Shown here in pieces: positions 1-8,566 of a stretch of DNA of 64,000 nt. The number at the start of each line of letters is the position of its first letter. Within the stretch, counting starts at the first letter, position 1. The position numbers were made by a program, and so were the translations under genes. Under the pieces are notes generated by a model. It ran no database searches, had not been told where the DNA came from, and worked only from the letters and a program-made list of their open reading frames with translations. Source of the DNA: Candidatus Hadersleviella danica (GTDB taxonomy: Bacteria; Chloroflexota; Anaerolineae; Promineifilales; Promineifilaceae); contig JADJSZ010000003.1 in the NCBI GenBank assembly GCA_016711405.1, forward strand, positions 124,001-188,000, read 5' to 3'.

Positions 1-83
1 CATGGAATGCGGAATGGGGAATGGGGAATGCGGAATGAAAGCTGACTAGCTGACCTGCTGACTAGCTGACCTGCTGACTAGCT
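1..83. repeat. Degenerate tandem repeat block (GGAATGCG and GCTGACTA families)
   Basis: Positions 4-38 hold units like GCGGAATGGG; positions 41-83 hold alternating GCTGACCT and GCTGACTA units. The second part supplies the last codons and the TAG stop of the SDR gene read on the minus strand. The first family recurs near 12260, 17890, 24225, 26000 and 42640; the second near 5900, 17935, 22030, 33240, 42680 and 50945. Confidence 0.85.
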
Positions 84-900
84 TCTCACTTTCTTCCCAC
101 AAGCGGCGGGCGAGGGCTTCGTCGTAGGCGAGGTCGGAGGCGCGTTTGGGTTGGTTGTCGTCGAAGTATTGGCCTGTGGTGGTGACCAGTTCGGGGGCGG
201 TGGCGAGGTGGATGGAGGTTTCGGCGCCTTTGGCTTCGGAGCGGAGGAACGGCCGTACAAGGCGTATGATGAGCGACAGCCCACGATTGTTGCGGCCGAA
301 TTGCGTCCCGACCACGCCGGGATGCAGGGAGTTGGCCGTTACACCTGTGCCAGCCAGTCGCCGTGCCAATTCATTGGTGAAGAGCACATTGGCCAGTTTC
401 GATTGGGCATACGCCTTGAAGGCGGCATACCCTTGGCGCAATTGCAAATCATCAAAATTGATTTGGCCACTGTAGTGCGCCCCCGAAGCGACGTTGATGA
501 TGCGGGCGGGGGCACTGGCCAGCAAAAGGGGAAGCAGTTCTTGGGTGAGCAAGAAATAGCCAAGATGGTTGAGGGCAAAGGTCAGTTCTAGCCCATCGGC
601 CGATTCTTGGCGGGTGGTGAAGATGGCTCCTGCGTTGTTGACCAACACATCGAGCCGGCTGTAGCGTTGCTTGAATTCGGCCGCAACTCGCCGAATTTCG
701 GCCTGTACGGATAAATCGGCCAAGAGCAAATCCACTTGCTGGTTGCCGCTTTGGGCGATGATTTCTTGTTGTGCCGCACGGCCGCGCTTCGCACTGCGGC
801 AAATCATGACGACATGCGCCCCTTTTTGGGCTAATCCAAGGGCGGTGGCACGGCCGATGCCCGCGTTTGCGCCTGTGACGAGACAAAGTTTGTTGTTCAT
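46..900 (-). CDS. Short-chain dehydrogenase/reductase (retinol-dehydrogenase-like SDR)
   Basis: An NAD(P)-dependent oxidoreductase of the classical SDR fold, 284 residues. The cofactor motif TGANAGIG is at residues 9-16, NNAG at 88-91, the structural Asn at 111, and the catalytic Ser139, Tyr164 and Lys168 (YAQSK) are all present, so the enzyme should be active. The overall pattern resembles WW-domain-oxidoreductase or retinol-dehydrogenase-like SDRs; the substrate cannot be told. It is cytosolic, with no signal peptide. The start ATG at 900 abuts a repeat block, with no clear ribosome binding site. The last residues (about SRSASQQVS) are encoded by the tandem repeat at 41-83, so the original C-terminus may have been a little different. 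Confidence 0.93.
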   Translation of the reverse strand: MNNKLCLVTGANAGIGRATALGLAQKGAHVVMICRSAKRGRAAQQEIIAQSGNQQVDLLLADLSVQAEIRRVAAEFKQRYSRLDVLVNNAGAIFTTRQESADGLELTFALNHLGYFLLTQELLPLLLASAPARIINVASGAHYSGQINFDDLQLRQGYAAFKAYAQSKLANVLFTNELARRLAGTGVTANSLHPGVVGTQFGRNNRGLSLIIRLVRPFLRSEAKGAETSIHLATAPELVTTTGQYFDDNQPKRASDLAYDEALARRLWEESEKLVSRSASQQVS

Positions 901-976
901 AGTGAGTAGTGGCTAGTGGCTAGTGGCTGGTGGTTAGTGTCTCCTCTGCCCCTCTGCACCCTCAGCTCCTCTGCCC
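901..976. repeat. Spacer repeat block (GTAGTGGCT units plus polypyrimidine tract)
   Basis: Units of AGTGGCT/AGTGGTT (901-940) are followed by a C/T-rich run of CTCCTCTGCC-like units (941-976). Together they fill the whole gap between the SDR start and the MOSC stop. The first family recurs at 2032-2098 and 40854-40925. Confidence 0.8.
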
Positions 977-1435
977 CTACTCCTTTCCCACATATTGAAT
1001 CGTATCCCCAATGCGCACGGAGCCTGTGCGCAGAACGCGGGCGTAGGCACGCGCCCAGCCGGGTTCGAGGGTGGGGGAAACGCGGGGGAAGCGATTTTCT
1101 TTAAAAGCGGCTTGGATTTTGGAGCAGGGCACGGCGTAGTTGGTGATTTCCAGAATGACTTCCTCGCCGATTTGGAAGCGTGCGCCCGGTTGCACATCGC
1201 GCCAATCTAGCCCTGCCACGGTGAGGTTTTCGCCGATAGCGCCGGGGTAAATGGGATGGCCTTCGGCTTGCAGGGCGAGGATGAGGTCGAGCGAGTAGAG
1301 GCAGACGGCACGGTCGGGGCCGCCGTGGTGCTTCAGGTCGTTTTGGCGGTCGCCGACGAAACCCGTGGGGGTGAGTTCGGCCGTGGCCAGCGGCCGTTTG
1401 GGCACGCCTCCATCGGAAACTGATTTGGAAGACAT
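977..1435 (-). CDS. MOSC domain-containing protein (YiiM-like)
   Basis: A beta-strand-rich MOSC (molybdenum cofactor sulfurase C-terminal) domain protein of 152 residues. The family handles sulfur or nitrogen groups with a molybdenum cofactor, or carries sulfur on a conserved Cys. Seen here: GVPKRP (10-15), VGDRQNDLKHHGG (27-39), GENL (68-71) and the conserved PCSKI with Cys104. The open frame continues upstream to 1630, but that extension is low-complexity and unlike the family, and homologues begin just before the GVPKRP segment, so ATG 1435 was chosen. It lies downstream of the broken thioesterase on the same strand. It may act on N-hydroxylated compounds like YiiM, but this is inference. 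Confidence 0.85.
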   Translation of the reverse strand: MSSKSVSDGGVPKRPLATAELTPTGFVGDRQNDLKHHGGPDRAVCLYSLDLILALQAEGHPIYPGAIGENLTVAGLDWRDVQPGARFQIGEEVILEITNYAVPCSKIQAAFKENRFPRVSPTLEPGWARAYARVLRTGSVRIGDTIQYVGKE

Positions 1436-1535
1436 GGCGGCAAAAAAATGAGTTTCCTCGTCATTGGTTGGGGTAAATGGTGGCTTTGATTTGGAAGACC
1501 ACTGGGCTTGTAGCAAAAAATCATCATTGGAACAG

Positions 1536-2031
1536 CTACAATTTCTCCACTTCGGTTGAACTGAGAATGGCAAAGGTGGCGGTGGCACTGCCAATGAGCG
1601 TTTGTTCTTGATAGACGCGCCCTTGTACAACCATCGTACGTGAACCGTGGTGAATAATGTCCGCTTCGGCGCGAATCAGGCCGAGGCGGGCAGGGCCGTG
1701 ATAGCGGTAATGCAAATCTTGGGTGACGACACGGCCGCCTTCCCCCAGCCGCAAAATGGCGGCCATGCCACAAGCGGTATCCACCAGTGCATAGGGCACG
1801 CCGCCGTGGGCGATGCCGAGTTGGTTGAGCAGGTGGGGGCGCACCTCGAGGGTGGTGACGGCACGGCCGTCTTCCACCGCAAACGATAGACCGAGCAAGC
1901 GGGTAAATGGGCTTTGGTGGTGGGGCTTGCTGGTTGCTGAGGGCTTGCAGAGCGGCCGTGGCCACCGTGGCCGTCTCAAATGTCAGCGTATCAACCAAAG
2001 CATGTAGGCGGGCGTTGATGTCTTCGATCAT
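1536..2031 (-). pseudogene. PaaI-type hotdog-fold thioesterase, frameshifted
   Basis: The N-terminal ~35 residues (MIEDINARLHALVDTLTFE...) read from ATG 2031. The catalytic part (SPFTRLLGL, then NQLGIAHGGVPYALVDTACG with the hotdog HGG motif, then the YxRxG strand) reads in another frame down to 1536. The frames cross in a CCCC/CCACCA stretch near 1915-1925, where removing one base would restore one ~165-residue protein. The family hydrolyses acyl-CoA thioesters, often of aromatic acids. The frameshift could be a true mutation or a homopolymer overcall. It lies 97 bases downstream of the helicase gene on the same strand. Confidence 0.75.
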
Positions 2032-2098
2032 AGTGGGTAGTGGGTAGTGAGTAGAGTAGTGAGTAGTGGGGAACTATTCACTACTCTTACCCTCAGGT
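2032..2098. repeat. Spacer repeat with inverted halves (GTAGTGGGTAGTGA family)
   Basis: Units of GTAGTG(A/G)G are followed by a C/T-rich inverted partner (CACTACTC), giving a hairpin. It fills the gap between the thioesterase start and the helicase stop region. Same family as 901-940 and 40854-40925. Confidence 0.75.
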
Positions 2099-2128
2099 AG
2101 AGGATTCCTTTATGTAAGAGAGGGATTT

Positions 2129-4279
2129 TTAGTTGGCGGAACAACCGCGTTCCCCTCTATCTCTATCTCCCTCCTCTATCTCAATGGTATGGCGCGCACT
2201 TCGGCGAGGTTTAGGATATCGTGCAGGTAGGTTTGGCGGAGGAGTTCGGGGGATGAATTCATCGAATTTGGCTAGTTGCGGGGCTGTTTCATCGGGGGGG
2301 AGCAGGGTTTCGGCTGTGTGGGCGGGGTGGTGGATGAGGTCGTGCAGGGCGGGCAACAGGTCGTAGGCACGGCCGTCGAAACTCACTTCTAGTGTATACG
2401 GGTTGGCTTGCGCTTCCAACTGCCAGCCCGCTTCGGGGCCGTGGGTGGCCAGCAGGCGGGCCAATGTTTCCAGCCCGGCCGTGCCCAGCCACGGACAGAG
2501 CAGGTAACGGCCGCCGCCCAAGGGCGACACATACGGCCGCTCTAAATCGGGCATGGCCTGCCAAAAGAGGTCGCGGGCGGCCGACAACGCATCGGCCGCC
2601 GCTGGTTGTAGATAGGCATAAGGTGGGACTGCTTCTTGGGCTAACAATTCGCCCATCTTTTGCACCACACGGCCGTGAACGGCCGCGCCACCCCCCTGCC
2701 ACGCCGAGGGGGCACGCCCCCCCACCTGTTGCACAAACACAATTTGTTGCGCCTCCTGAATCTCCTCCACCAGCCATGTGCGCCCCGCCAGCGCAAACCG
2801 CTCCCCCACGGCGGGCGGCTTGATGATGCGGCCGACTTCCCCCTCTTTGCCGCGCACCACAAACTCCTCTTGCTCCTGAAACACGGCGTAAAAGCGGTAT
2901 TGGCGGGCTATCTTTTCGCCCGCCAAGCCCACAATGAGGCCGCCCGTGGGCAACTTTTCGATGTGGTCGAGAGCGAGCAAGTGGCGCAAGAGGAGCCGAT
3001 ACTCGTCGAGGGTGATGTGGGCGAAGGGGGGCAGGCGCAAAACCCGTTGGGCGAGTTGGGCGGCCGTCAGTTCGCCCGAGGCCACCAATTCGCTCATGGT
3101 TTGGTGGTAGAGCAGGCTGAACGGGTAGCGGCGCGGCGGGATGGGTTCAATCCATTTTTCCTCGAGGTAGAGCTGGATAATGGCCACGGCGCGGAGCAAT
3201 TCCCACGGGATTTTTTTGTACCATTCGTGCTGGGGCACGGCCGCATCGGCCGCCAAAAAGAGCCACATTTCGGGCGGTGTGCCGCGCCGCCCCGCCCGGC
3301 CGAGCCTCTGCAAAAAGCTGGCCACCGAATAGGGCGCACCCAGTTGAATGACCCGCTCCAACTGCCCCAAATCGATGCCCAACTCGAGCGTGACCGTGGC
3401 GGCCGTGATGGCGGGCTGGTGTTCCGAGCGCATGGCGCGTTCGGCCGCCTCACGCAGGGGGGTGGCGATGCTCCCGTGGTGAACGTGGTAAATATCGGGC
3501 CAGCCGCGCCGCTGGGCCATCTCGCGCAACAGGGAAATGCACGTTTCGACCCCGCCGCGACTGTTGGCAAAGATGAGCGTTTTGGGGCGTTCGTGGGCGG
3601 CCGTGAACAGCGTCGGGGCGTAGGTGGGGTCGGGCGTGGGGTTTTGGGGGTGCGCTTTGGGGGCGGGGTACTGCTCGAGGGTGAGGCGCAAACGGCCGCT
3701 TTTGGGGCTGGCCACTGTTTGCACCTTGGCGCGTTCATCGCCGCCCACCAGCCATTGCTCCGCTTGGGCATAATCGCCCAAGGTGGCCGAAAGGCCAATG
3801 CGGCGCGGCCGAATGGTGGGGATGAGCCGCTCGAGGCGGGCGAGTTGGCACAAAATTTGGCGGCCACGGTCGGCCGCCATGAACAGATGCACCTCATCAA
3901 TGACCACATAGCGCAAATCGGCGAACAAGCGGCCGAGTTGGGCGCGGTGGTTGATGAGCAAACTTTCCAGCGATTCGGGGGTGATTTGCAAGATGCCGCT
4001 GGGGTTTTGCAACATCTTTTTTTTGCGATGGGCGGCAATATCCCCATGCCATGCCCACAATGGGATTTCCGCTTCGGCCAGCAACCCCTCGAGCCTGTAA
4101 AACTGGTCGTTGATGAGCGCTTTGGTGGGGCCGATGTAAAGCACGGCGATGGAAGTCGGCGGCCGTTGGTCTAAATCGGTCAGGATGGGCAAAAAAGCGG
4201 CTTCGGTTTTGCCCGAGGCCGTGCCAGCGGCGAGGAGGAGATGGTCGGCCGTGTCGAACAGCACCCCGCAGGCCAACAC
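2129..4279 (-). CDS. Lhr/BrxHII-like SF2 DEVH-box helicase
   Basis: A superfamily 2 ATP-dependent helicase: Walker A AAGTASGKT (17-25), GPTKALINDQ (50-59), DEVH (128-131), SAT (164-166), TLELGIDLG (297-305) and the arginine-finger motif QRLGRAGRRG (324-333), followed by a ~380-residue C-terminal region as in Lhr-like enzymes. The annotated GTG at 4279 is probably too short: coding continues upstream in frame to about 4405 with a convincing Q-motif-like segment (PFYRLAPFLQEYIYRHQW, then TELREIQ), yet no ATG, GTG or TTG lies in that extension before the TAA at 4409-4411. A rare start or a small frameshift is likely. It follows the BrxD-like ATPase and TerB genes on the same strand and probably acts with them on DNA. 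The C-terminus (IEIEEGDRDRGERG) is encoded by the AGAGATAG repeat at 2151-2182. Confidence 0.92.
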   Translation of the reverse strand: MLACGVLFDTADHLLLAAGTASGKTEAAFLPILTDLDQRPPTSIAVLYIGPTKALINDQFYRLEGLLAEAEIPLWAWHGDIAAHRKKKMLQNPSGILQITPESLESLLINHRAQLGRLFADLRYVVIDEVHLFMAADRGRQILCQLARLERLIPTIRPRRIGLSATLGDYAQAEQWLVGGDERAKVQTVASPKSGRLRLTLEQYPAPKAHPQNPTPDPTYAPTLFTAAHERPKTLIFANSRGGVETCISLLREMAQRRGWPDIYHVHHGSIATPLREAAERAMRSEHQPAITAATVTLELGIDLGQLERVIQLGAPYSVASFLQRLGRAGRRGTPPEMWLFLAADAAVPQHEWYKKIPWELLRAVAIIQLYLEEKWIEPIPPRRYPFSLLYHQTMSELVASGELTAAQLAQRVLRLPPFAHITLDEYRLLLRHLLALDHIEKLPTGGLIVGLAGEKIARQYRFYAVFQEQEEFVVRGKEGEVGRIIKPPAVGERFALAGRTWLVEEIQEAQQIVFVQQVGGRAPSAWQGGGAAVHGRVVQKMGELLAQEAVPPYAYLQPAAADALSAARDLFWQAMPDLERPYVSPLGGGRYLLCPWLGTAGLETLARLLATHGPEAGWQLEAQANPYTLEVSFDGRAYDLLPALHDLIHHPAHTAETLLPPDETAPQLAKFDEFIPRTPPPNLPARYPKPRRSARHTIEIEEGDRDRGERGCSAN
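2151..2182. repeat. AGAGATAG-type repeat inside the helicase 3' end
   Basis: CTCTATCTC units, translated on the minus strand as an acidic/basic tail. The same unit fills spacers at 36499-36600, 39131-39205, 39712-39790 and 51912-51942, so this is a coding copy of a spacer element. Confidence 0.75.
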
Positions 4280-4473
4280 CTGAATCTCGCGCAGTTCCGT
4301 CCACTGGTGGCGGTAAATATACTCTTGCAGGAAGGGGGCTAACCGATAAAAGGGGTTGTCGCTCAGGATGGTTTCATTGAGTTGAGGTTTCAGGAGGATT
4401 TTAATTGATTAAAGAGAAATTCCCCAAATTTTTATCCCTTTCATTTTAATGGAGATGAAACACACCCTATCAC

Positions 4474-5814
4474 TTACAACTCAAACTCCGCAAAAGGGTC
4501 AGGCTCGGCCGTGGGCAATTCGTCGGGGTCGGTGGTGGGCTGGGTGGGGGCAAAGGTGGGGCTACCGAGCAAATCGGCCAAGCTGGTGGTGGGGTTTTGG
4601 CGCAGGAGGTTGAGCAGGTTGATGAAATCGCGCACCACTTCGCGGGGGGTGAGCAGTTCATCTGTGCCCAAGCGGTTGAGGATGGATTGCATGAAGGCTT
4701 GCAAGTCGGCCGTTTGCAGGGCGGGGTCATGCCCCGTGTGCGCCACATACACGGCCAAGATGCGGGTCAGGAGCAGGTAAATCTCGGTGTGGTCTAGCAC
4801 GGCCAAGCGAATGACTGGCCCCGAAACATCGCGCAACCCTTGCTGGGCAAAGCGGCCGATGGCCAGCCGGGTCTGTAACGCCTCGTAGCTGAACAAGCCC
4901 CGGCGCGTGTCTTCCACAAATTGGGGTGTGCCCCCCATGAAGATGGCCAGATGTTGCGCCTTGCCCTGCATGGTGTCGTTGAACATGGTCAACAGCTTTT
5001 CGTAGTTGTTTTGGCGGGAGATGGTGTGCGAGATTTTGTAGAGGTTGACCGCCTCATCCACCAAGGCGACCAGCCCGCCGTAGCCAATGGTGGCCACAAA
5101 ATGGGCGAACAGCTTGAGGTAGTCGTACCAATCGCTATCGCTGATGATGACCCGCACGCCGAGGGCGGTGCGGGCTTCGGTTTTGGTGGTGAATTCGCCG
5201 CGCAACCAACGCAGGGCGGCATCTTTGCGGGTTTCGTCGTGGTGGAGATGGCCTTGCCAGTAGGTGGCCAGCACTTGGGCGTAGTCAAAGCCGTGGATCA
5301 TGCCTTCCATTTGGTTGATGGTGGCGTAGATTTGGCTTTCGACGGCTTGGTGGAAGGCGGGTGAGTCGGCCGTCAGCCCCCCATTGTTGGCCATGATTTC
5401 GCTTTGGATGTTGGAAATCCACCGCTCTAAAATGGCAGGCAACGCGCCCCCATCGGGGCGAGCCTTGGTGGAAAGGTTGTGCATCAGTTCGCGGTACGTG
5501 GCCAGCCCTTCGCTGTGGGTGCCCGTCAGCCGCCTGTCGGGGGATAAATCGGCATCGGCCACGACGTAGTGGCGTTCCATGGCTTGGTTGCGGAGCAGTT
5601 GCAGGAGGAATGTTTTGCCAGAGCCGTAACGGCCGACGATAAACCGAAAGGCGGAACCCCCTTGGCGGATGTTTTCTAAATCCCCCATCAACGCCTCAAT
5701 CTCTTCTTTGCGGCCGACATTAACATATTCTAGCCCGACGCGGGGCACAACCCCTGCGCCCAAGGAGTTGAGGATGGCGGTGGATAAACGGCGGGGGATG
5801 CGGGGGGTGGTCAT
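4474..5814 (-). CDS. BREX system BrxD-like P-loop ATPase (DUF2791)
   Basis: A 446-residue P-loop ATPase of the DUF2791 family, which includes BrxD of type 2 BREX. Walker A GRYGSGKT is at 61-68, followed by a strand carrying DADLSPDRRL (87-96); Walker B LVDE is at 251-254 and a sensor-like FMGGTP at 292-297. Length and motif order match the family. It lies between the TerB-domain gene (96 bases upstream) and the SF2 helicase, all on the minus strand. Families of this type were noted beside TerB-N/TerB-C proteins and SF2 helicases in comparative genomics of Ter-linked DNA-processing systems. No other BREX gene (brxA, brxB, brxC, pglX, pglZ) is in the window, so it is not part of a BREX locus here. 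Role in DNA restriction or repair is inferred. Confidence 0.88.
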   Translation of the reverse strand: MTTPRIPRRLSTAILNSLGAGVVPRVGLEYVNVGRKEEIEALMGDLENIRQGGSAFRFIVGRYGSGKTFLLQLLRNQAMERHYVVADADLSPDRRLTGTHSEGLATYRELMHNLSTKARPDGGALPAILERWISNIQSEIMANNGGLTADSPAFHQAVESQIYATINQMEGMIHGFDYAQVLATYWQGHLHHDETRKDAALRWLRGEFTTKTEARTALGVRVIISDSDWYDYLKLFAHFVATIGYGGLVALVDEAVNLYKISHTISRQNNYEKLLTMFNDTMQGKAQHLAIFMGGTPQFVEDTRRGLFSYEALQTRLAIGRFAQQGLRDVSGPVIRLAVLDHTEIYLLLTRILAVYVAHTGHDPALQTADLQAFMQSILNRLGTDELLTPREVVRDFINLLNLLRQNPTTSLADLLGSPTFAPTQPTTDPDELPTAEPDPFAEFEL

Positions 5815-5910
5815 AGGGAGAGGGGGAGAGAGGGAGCAGAGAGGGGGGAGAGGGAGAGAGAGAGAGAGGAAGAGGAAGTGACTGAAAGTGCTGAGAGACT
5901 GACTAGGTGA
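5815..5910. repeat. Purine-rich GGGAGAGA tract and GACTGA/GACTAG units
   Basis: Positions 5815-5878 are an almost pure G/A run built of GGGAGAGA units. Positions 5880-5930 hold CTGAAA/GACTAG units that run into the TerB gene and supply its TAG stop. A near twin of the purine run is at 57755-57812. Confidence 0.8.
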
Positions 5911-8511
5911 CTAGCTGAAATGCTGACAGATCGTTTGCAGAGGTGCGCGGTAGCTTTCGTCTACGAGTTGGGGGGTGGGGGTTAACTCTAGCACTATATC
6001 ACCAATGCTGTCTTGGGCAAGTTCGTTGAGCGAATCGAGGAGGAGGGCGGGCATGATGTTGTGTTGGCTGGCAATGTGGCGCAGGAGGGTGTCGGTAAGT
6101 TGTTGGTCGAGCACGGCCGTTAACACGGCCACATGGGCGGCCGTAAGTTGGGCGGCGAACGCTTGCCACTCGTCATCCAACCCCTCGAGGTGGGGAGTGC
6201 GGCCGTTGGCTGGCGCGGCGGGCTGGGGTTCTGGCTCTGGTTCGGGGTCGGGGTCGGCCGCCAGATTGAGCAATTGGAAGACTTGGTTGGTCTCCTTGAG
6301 GAGTTGTTTGGTGCGTGCCAAATCAATTTGCACTTGGGGCTTGGGCGGGGGCGGGAAGAGCATCTCGCGCTGGGCGGCCATGCTCTGGCGCACCACAGCC
6401 AGTAAATCATCGGGCAAACTGATTTGTAAACGGCCCCGAAACCCCTTGGCAGCCCGTAACTCGTTCTCGATCGCCTTGACCACCTGAGTAACCACCTTTC
6501 GCAAGGGCTGGGATTCGGTGTAGCGGGGCAATTCGGGCACGGCAATGACCACAGACCAGCGGTTGTTGGGTGGCTGGTAGCAGTTTTCGACAGTAAACGT
6601 TCCGCCCAAGCGGGTGGGGTGAGCGGTGAGCAAGGTTTGGCGGGTGCGCTGGTGGTAATGGGTGTTCACGGCCGTGAACACCGCAGGGATGGCTTGCTCG
6701 AGCAAAAGCCGATTTTCGCTCGTTAAAAATTGGCTCTTGGCCAAATCATAATCCAACAAGGGGGCAATAAAACCAAATGACCACGGCAAGGGGGATTCGC
6801 CGTGGCGATAGGGCAAGTAGCGCCAATCGGCCAATCGCTCAAACACAAAAGAATGGGCAGGCAGTTGTTCCAGCAGGGGCAAGATGGGTTGCTGGTGCAA
6901 TTGCGCCCAACTGAGGAGCCAGCTAACCAAGTGCAACTCGAGGAGTGGATTGGTGGTGGCGTAGTGGGCGATGAGTGCTTGGAGTTGGCGCAAGGTATCG
7001 GCCGTGCCCGCTGTGCCCACGCCGTGGATGAGTTCGAGGGCGTGGATGAAGACGTAAGCGGCCGAGGTGGGCAAATAATTCCCCCGGCGCACCTCTGACC
7101 GCCAATAAAAGTACCAGCGCAGTTGGGCGAGGTTCAGGTAGCGGTACAAACGCTCTTCATCGGAGCACGGCTCGGGGGGGACGGCCGGCTCCACATGCTT
7201 GGCCAAAAGCTCCGCTTGTTTGGCAAAGGGCACATGGGCACTGCGAAAAAAGGATTGTTGGACAAGGGTGTTGAGGAGGTTGTGGGCAGGCACGTTGGGT
7301 AAAGTAATGGCTGGGCGGGGCGGGATGGGAGCCGCCTTGCTGGTTAATTTTTGGGTGTTGGGTGGCGGACTGAGGTCGTATTCGGCCACGGCCGAGGTTG
7401 CTTCAGGCAATGTGGTCGCGGCCACCTCCGCTTCAATCAAAGCCATAGCCGCCTCATCCAACGCTTTGACCTTGAGCCGCGCCCGCTGGTTGAGGCGCTG
7501 GCGCAGGCTGTTTTCGGTGTGCTTGAAGACATTCGTCACCCACTCCCGTGCCTCGCTCTGGCTGTCATAGGGCAAAGCGAAGATTTCTATTTTTTGGCTA
7601 TTGGGATAGAGGGCGTTGAGGAAGGGGGTGCGCTGGATGATGACGGGATGAGACGGCCGATGCCTCTCCCAAAAGGGCTGGCCTGAACGGCGCAGATGGC
7701 GGTCGAGGGCAGAAAAGATGCGGCGGTGTAATTCGTCCGCTACCTCTTCTTGTCCCATCTGGTAGAGGGTGCTTTTTTCCAGCTTGTAATCGGAGAGGAG
7801 TTGCCACACGCGGGCGGGTAATTGGGCCAAGGGGCGGCCGACCCACGGGTGTAAAAGCAAGGCGGGCGGGATGGGTGGACGGCCGAGGGGCCACGTCATC
7901 GCTTCGTAAACGGCCAAGGGATTGTCCGTTTTTACCTCATACACGGCCGCATAATCCACTAGCCAAGTGGGCAAGCTGTTGTTCAGTTGGGGGAAATTGG
8001 CGCGATATGTTTGCCAGACGCGATTCAGGCGGCGGTAGCCTTCGGCCGCGTTCGGCACGTCTACTTGGTTTATCAGCTCATACAGGTATAGAAAAATGTA
8101 GGTGAGGTCGGTGGGGAGGGGGTTGCCCTTGTTGAATTCGGCTCGCCAGTAGCGATACCACTGGCCTTGGGGACGGTCGAGATCCAAATAGGTGGGAAAA
8201 TTGATTGCCTCAAAGGGCACAAACGAAGCGGGGTGGGCTTCTGTGGCCAAAAAACGAACAGCTCCTTGCTGAAAATCAAACATAGCCGTGGCCCATTCGG
8301 GGTTCTTTTCGCCGCGTAGCCGCTGAATGCGGTTTAGGTAGGCAACTTGGCTATCCAGATTTCTCTTGGCAATGGTGTAAAGAACATAAAAAATGCCCGC
8401 CAGCAGGGTCAGGCAAAAAAGGGTGAGGGCGAGGTACGGCCGCGACCCATACAGGTAAACGAGGCCGTAAAGACCACCACCTATTAAAATAATCCGTAAC
8501 AGGGAGCGCAT
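5911..8511 (-). CDS. Membrane-anchored TerB-N / TerB-C domain protein
   Basis: A protein of about 866 residues, starting at ATG 8511 (an upstream in-frame start at 8553 is less likely because the hydrophobic N-terminus begins right after 8511). Two membrane segments (about 4-20 and 25-47) are followed by a TerB-N domain (WYRYWRAEFNKGN...YIFLYLYELIN, about 105-190). A second TerB-N-like repeat follows near the middle (WYFYWRSEVRRGNYLPT...ALELIHGVG). The C-terminus is a TerB-C domain (DDEWQAFAAQL...LLDSLNELAQDSIGDIVLE) after an acidic Pro linker. TerB family proteins are linked to tellurite resistance and to membrane-associated stress or DNA-processing complexes. It precedes the BrxD-like ATPase and helicase. 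The doubled TerB-N is unusual; the membrane anchor suggests the complex sits at the envelope. Confidence 0.87.
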   Translation of the reverse strand: MRSLLRIILIGGGLYGLVYLYGSRPYLALTLFCLTLLAGIFYVLYTIAKRNLDSQVAYLNRIQRLRGEKNPEWATAMFDFQQGAVRFLATEAHPASFVPFEAINFPTYLDLDRPQGQWYRYWRAEFNKGNPLPTDLTYIFLYLYELINQVDVPNAAEGYRRLNRVWQTYRANFPQLNNSLPTWLVDYAAVYEVKTDNPLAVYEAMTWPLGRPPIPPALLLHPWVGRPLAQLPARVWQLLSDYKLEKSTLYQMGQEEVADELHRRIFSALDRHLRRSGQPFWERHRPSHPVIIQRTPFLNALYPNSQKIEIFALPYDSQSEAREWVTNVFKHTENSLRQRLNQRARLKVKALDEAAMALIEAEVAATTLPEATSAVAEYDLSPPPNTQKLTSKAAPIPPRPAITLPNVPAHNLLNTLVQQSFFRSAHVPFAKQAELLAKHVEPAVPPEPCSDEERLYRYLNLAQLRWYFYWRSEVRRGNYLPTSAAYVFIHALELIHGVGTAGTADTLRQLQALIAHYATTNPLLELHLVSWLLSWAQLHQQPILPLLEQLPAHSFVFERLADWRYLPYRHGESPLPWSFGFIAPLLDYDLAKSQFLTSENRLLLEQAIPAVFTAVNTHYHQRTRQTLLTAHPTRLGGTFTVENCYQPPNNRWSVVIAVPELPRYTESQPLRKVVTQVVKAIENELRAAKGFRGRLQISLPDDLLAVVRQSMAAQREMLFPPPPKPQVQIDLARTKQLLKETNQVFQLLNLAADPDPEPEPEPQPAAPANGRTPHLEGLDDEWQAFAAQLTAAHVAVLTAVLDQQLTDTLLRHIASQHNIMPALLLDSLNELAQDSIGDIVLELTPTPQLVDESYRAPLQTICQHFS

Positions 8512-8566
8512 GATCCAAAGCCCTGTGGGCGACGAGGTTAACGAGGCCCACACCGCCTATTTTGCC

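Noticed and set aside
2660..4174. A 504-codon open frame on the plus strand opposite the helicase
   Set aside because: It is low in conserved motifs, reads as the antisense of clear helicase motifs, and has no ribosome site; it is a by-product of GC-rich codon use.
4474..5814. A BREX locus
   Set aside because: Only a BrxD-like ATPase and a helicase are present; brxA, brxB, brxC, pglX and pglZ are absent from the window.
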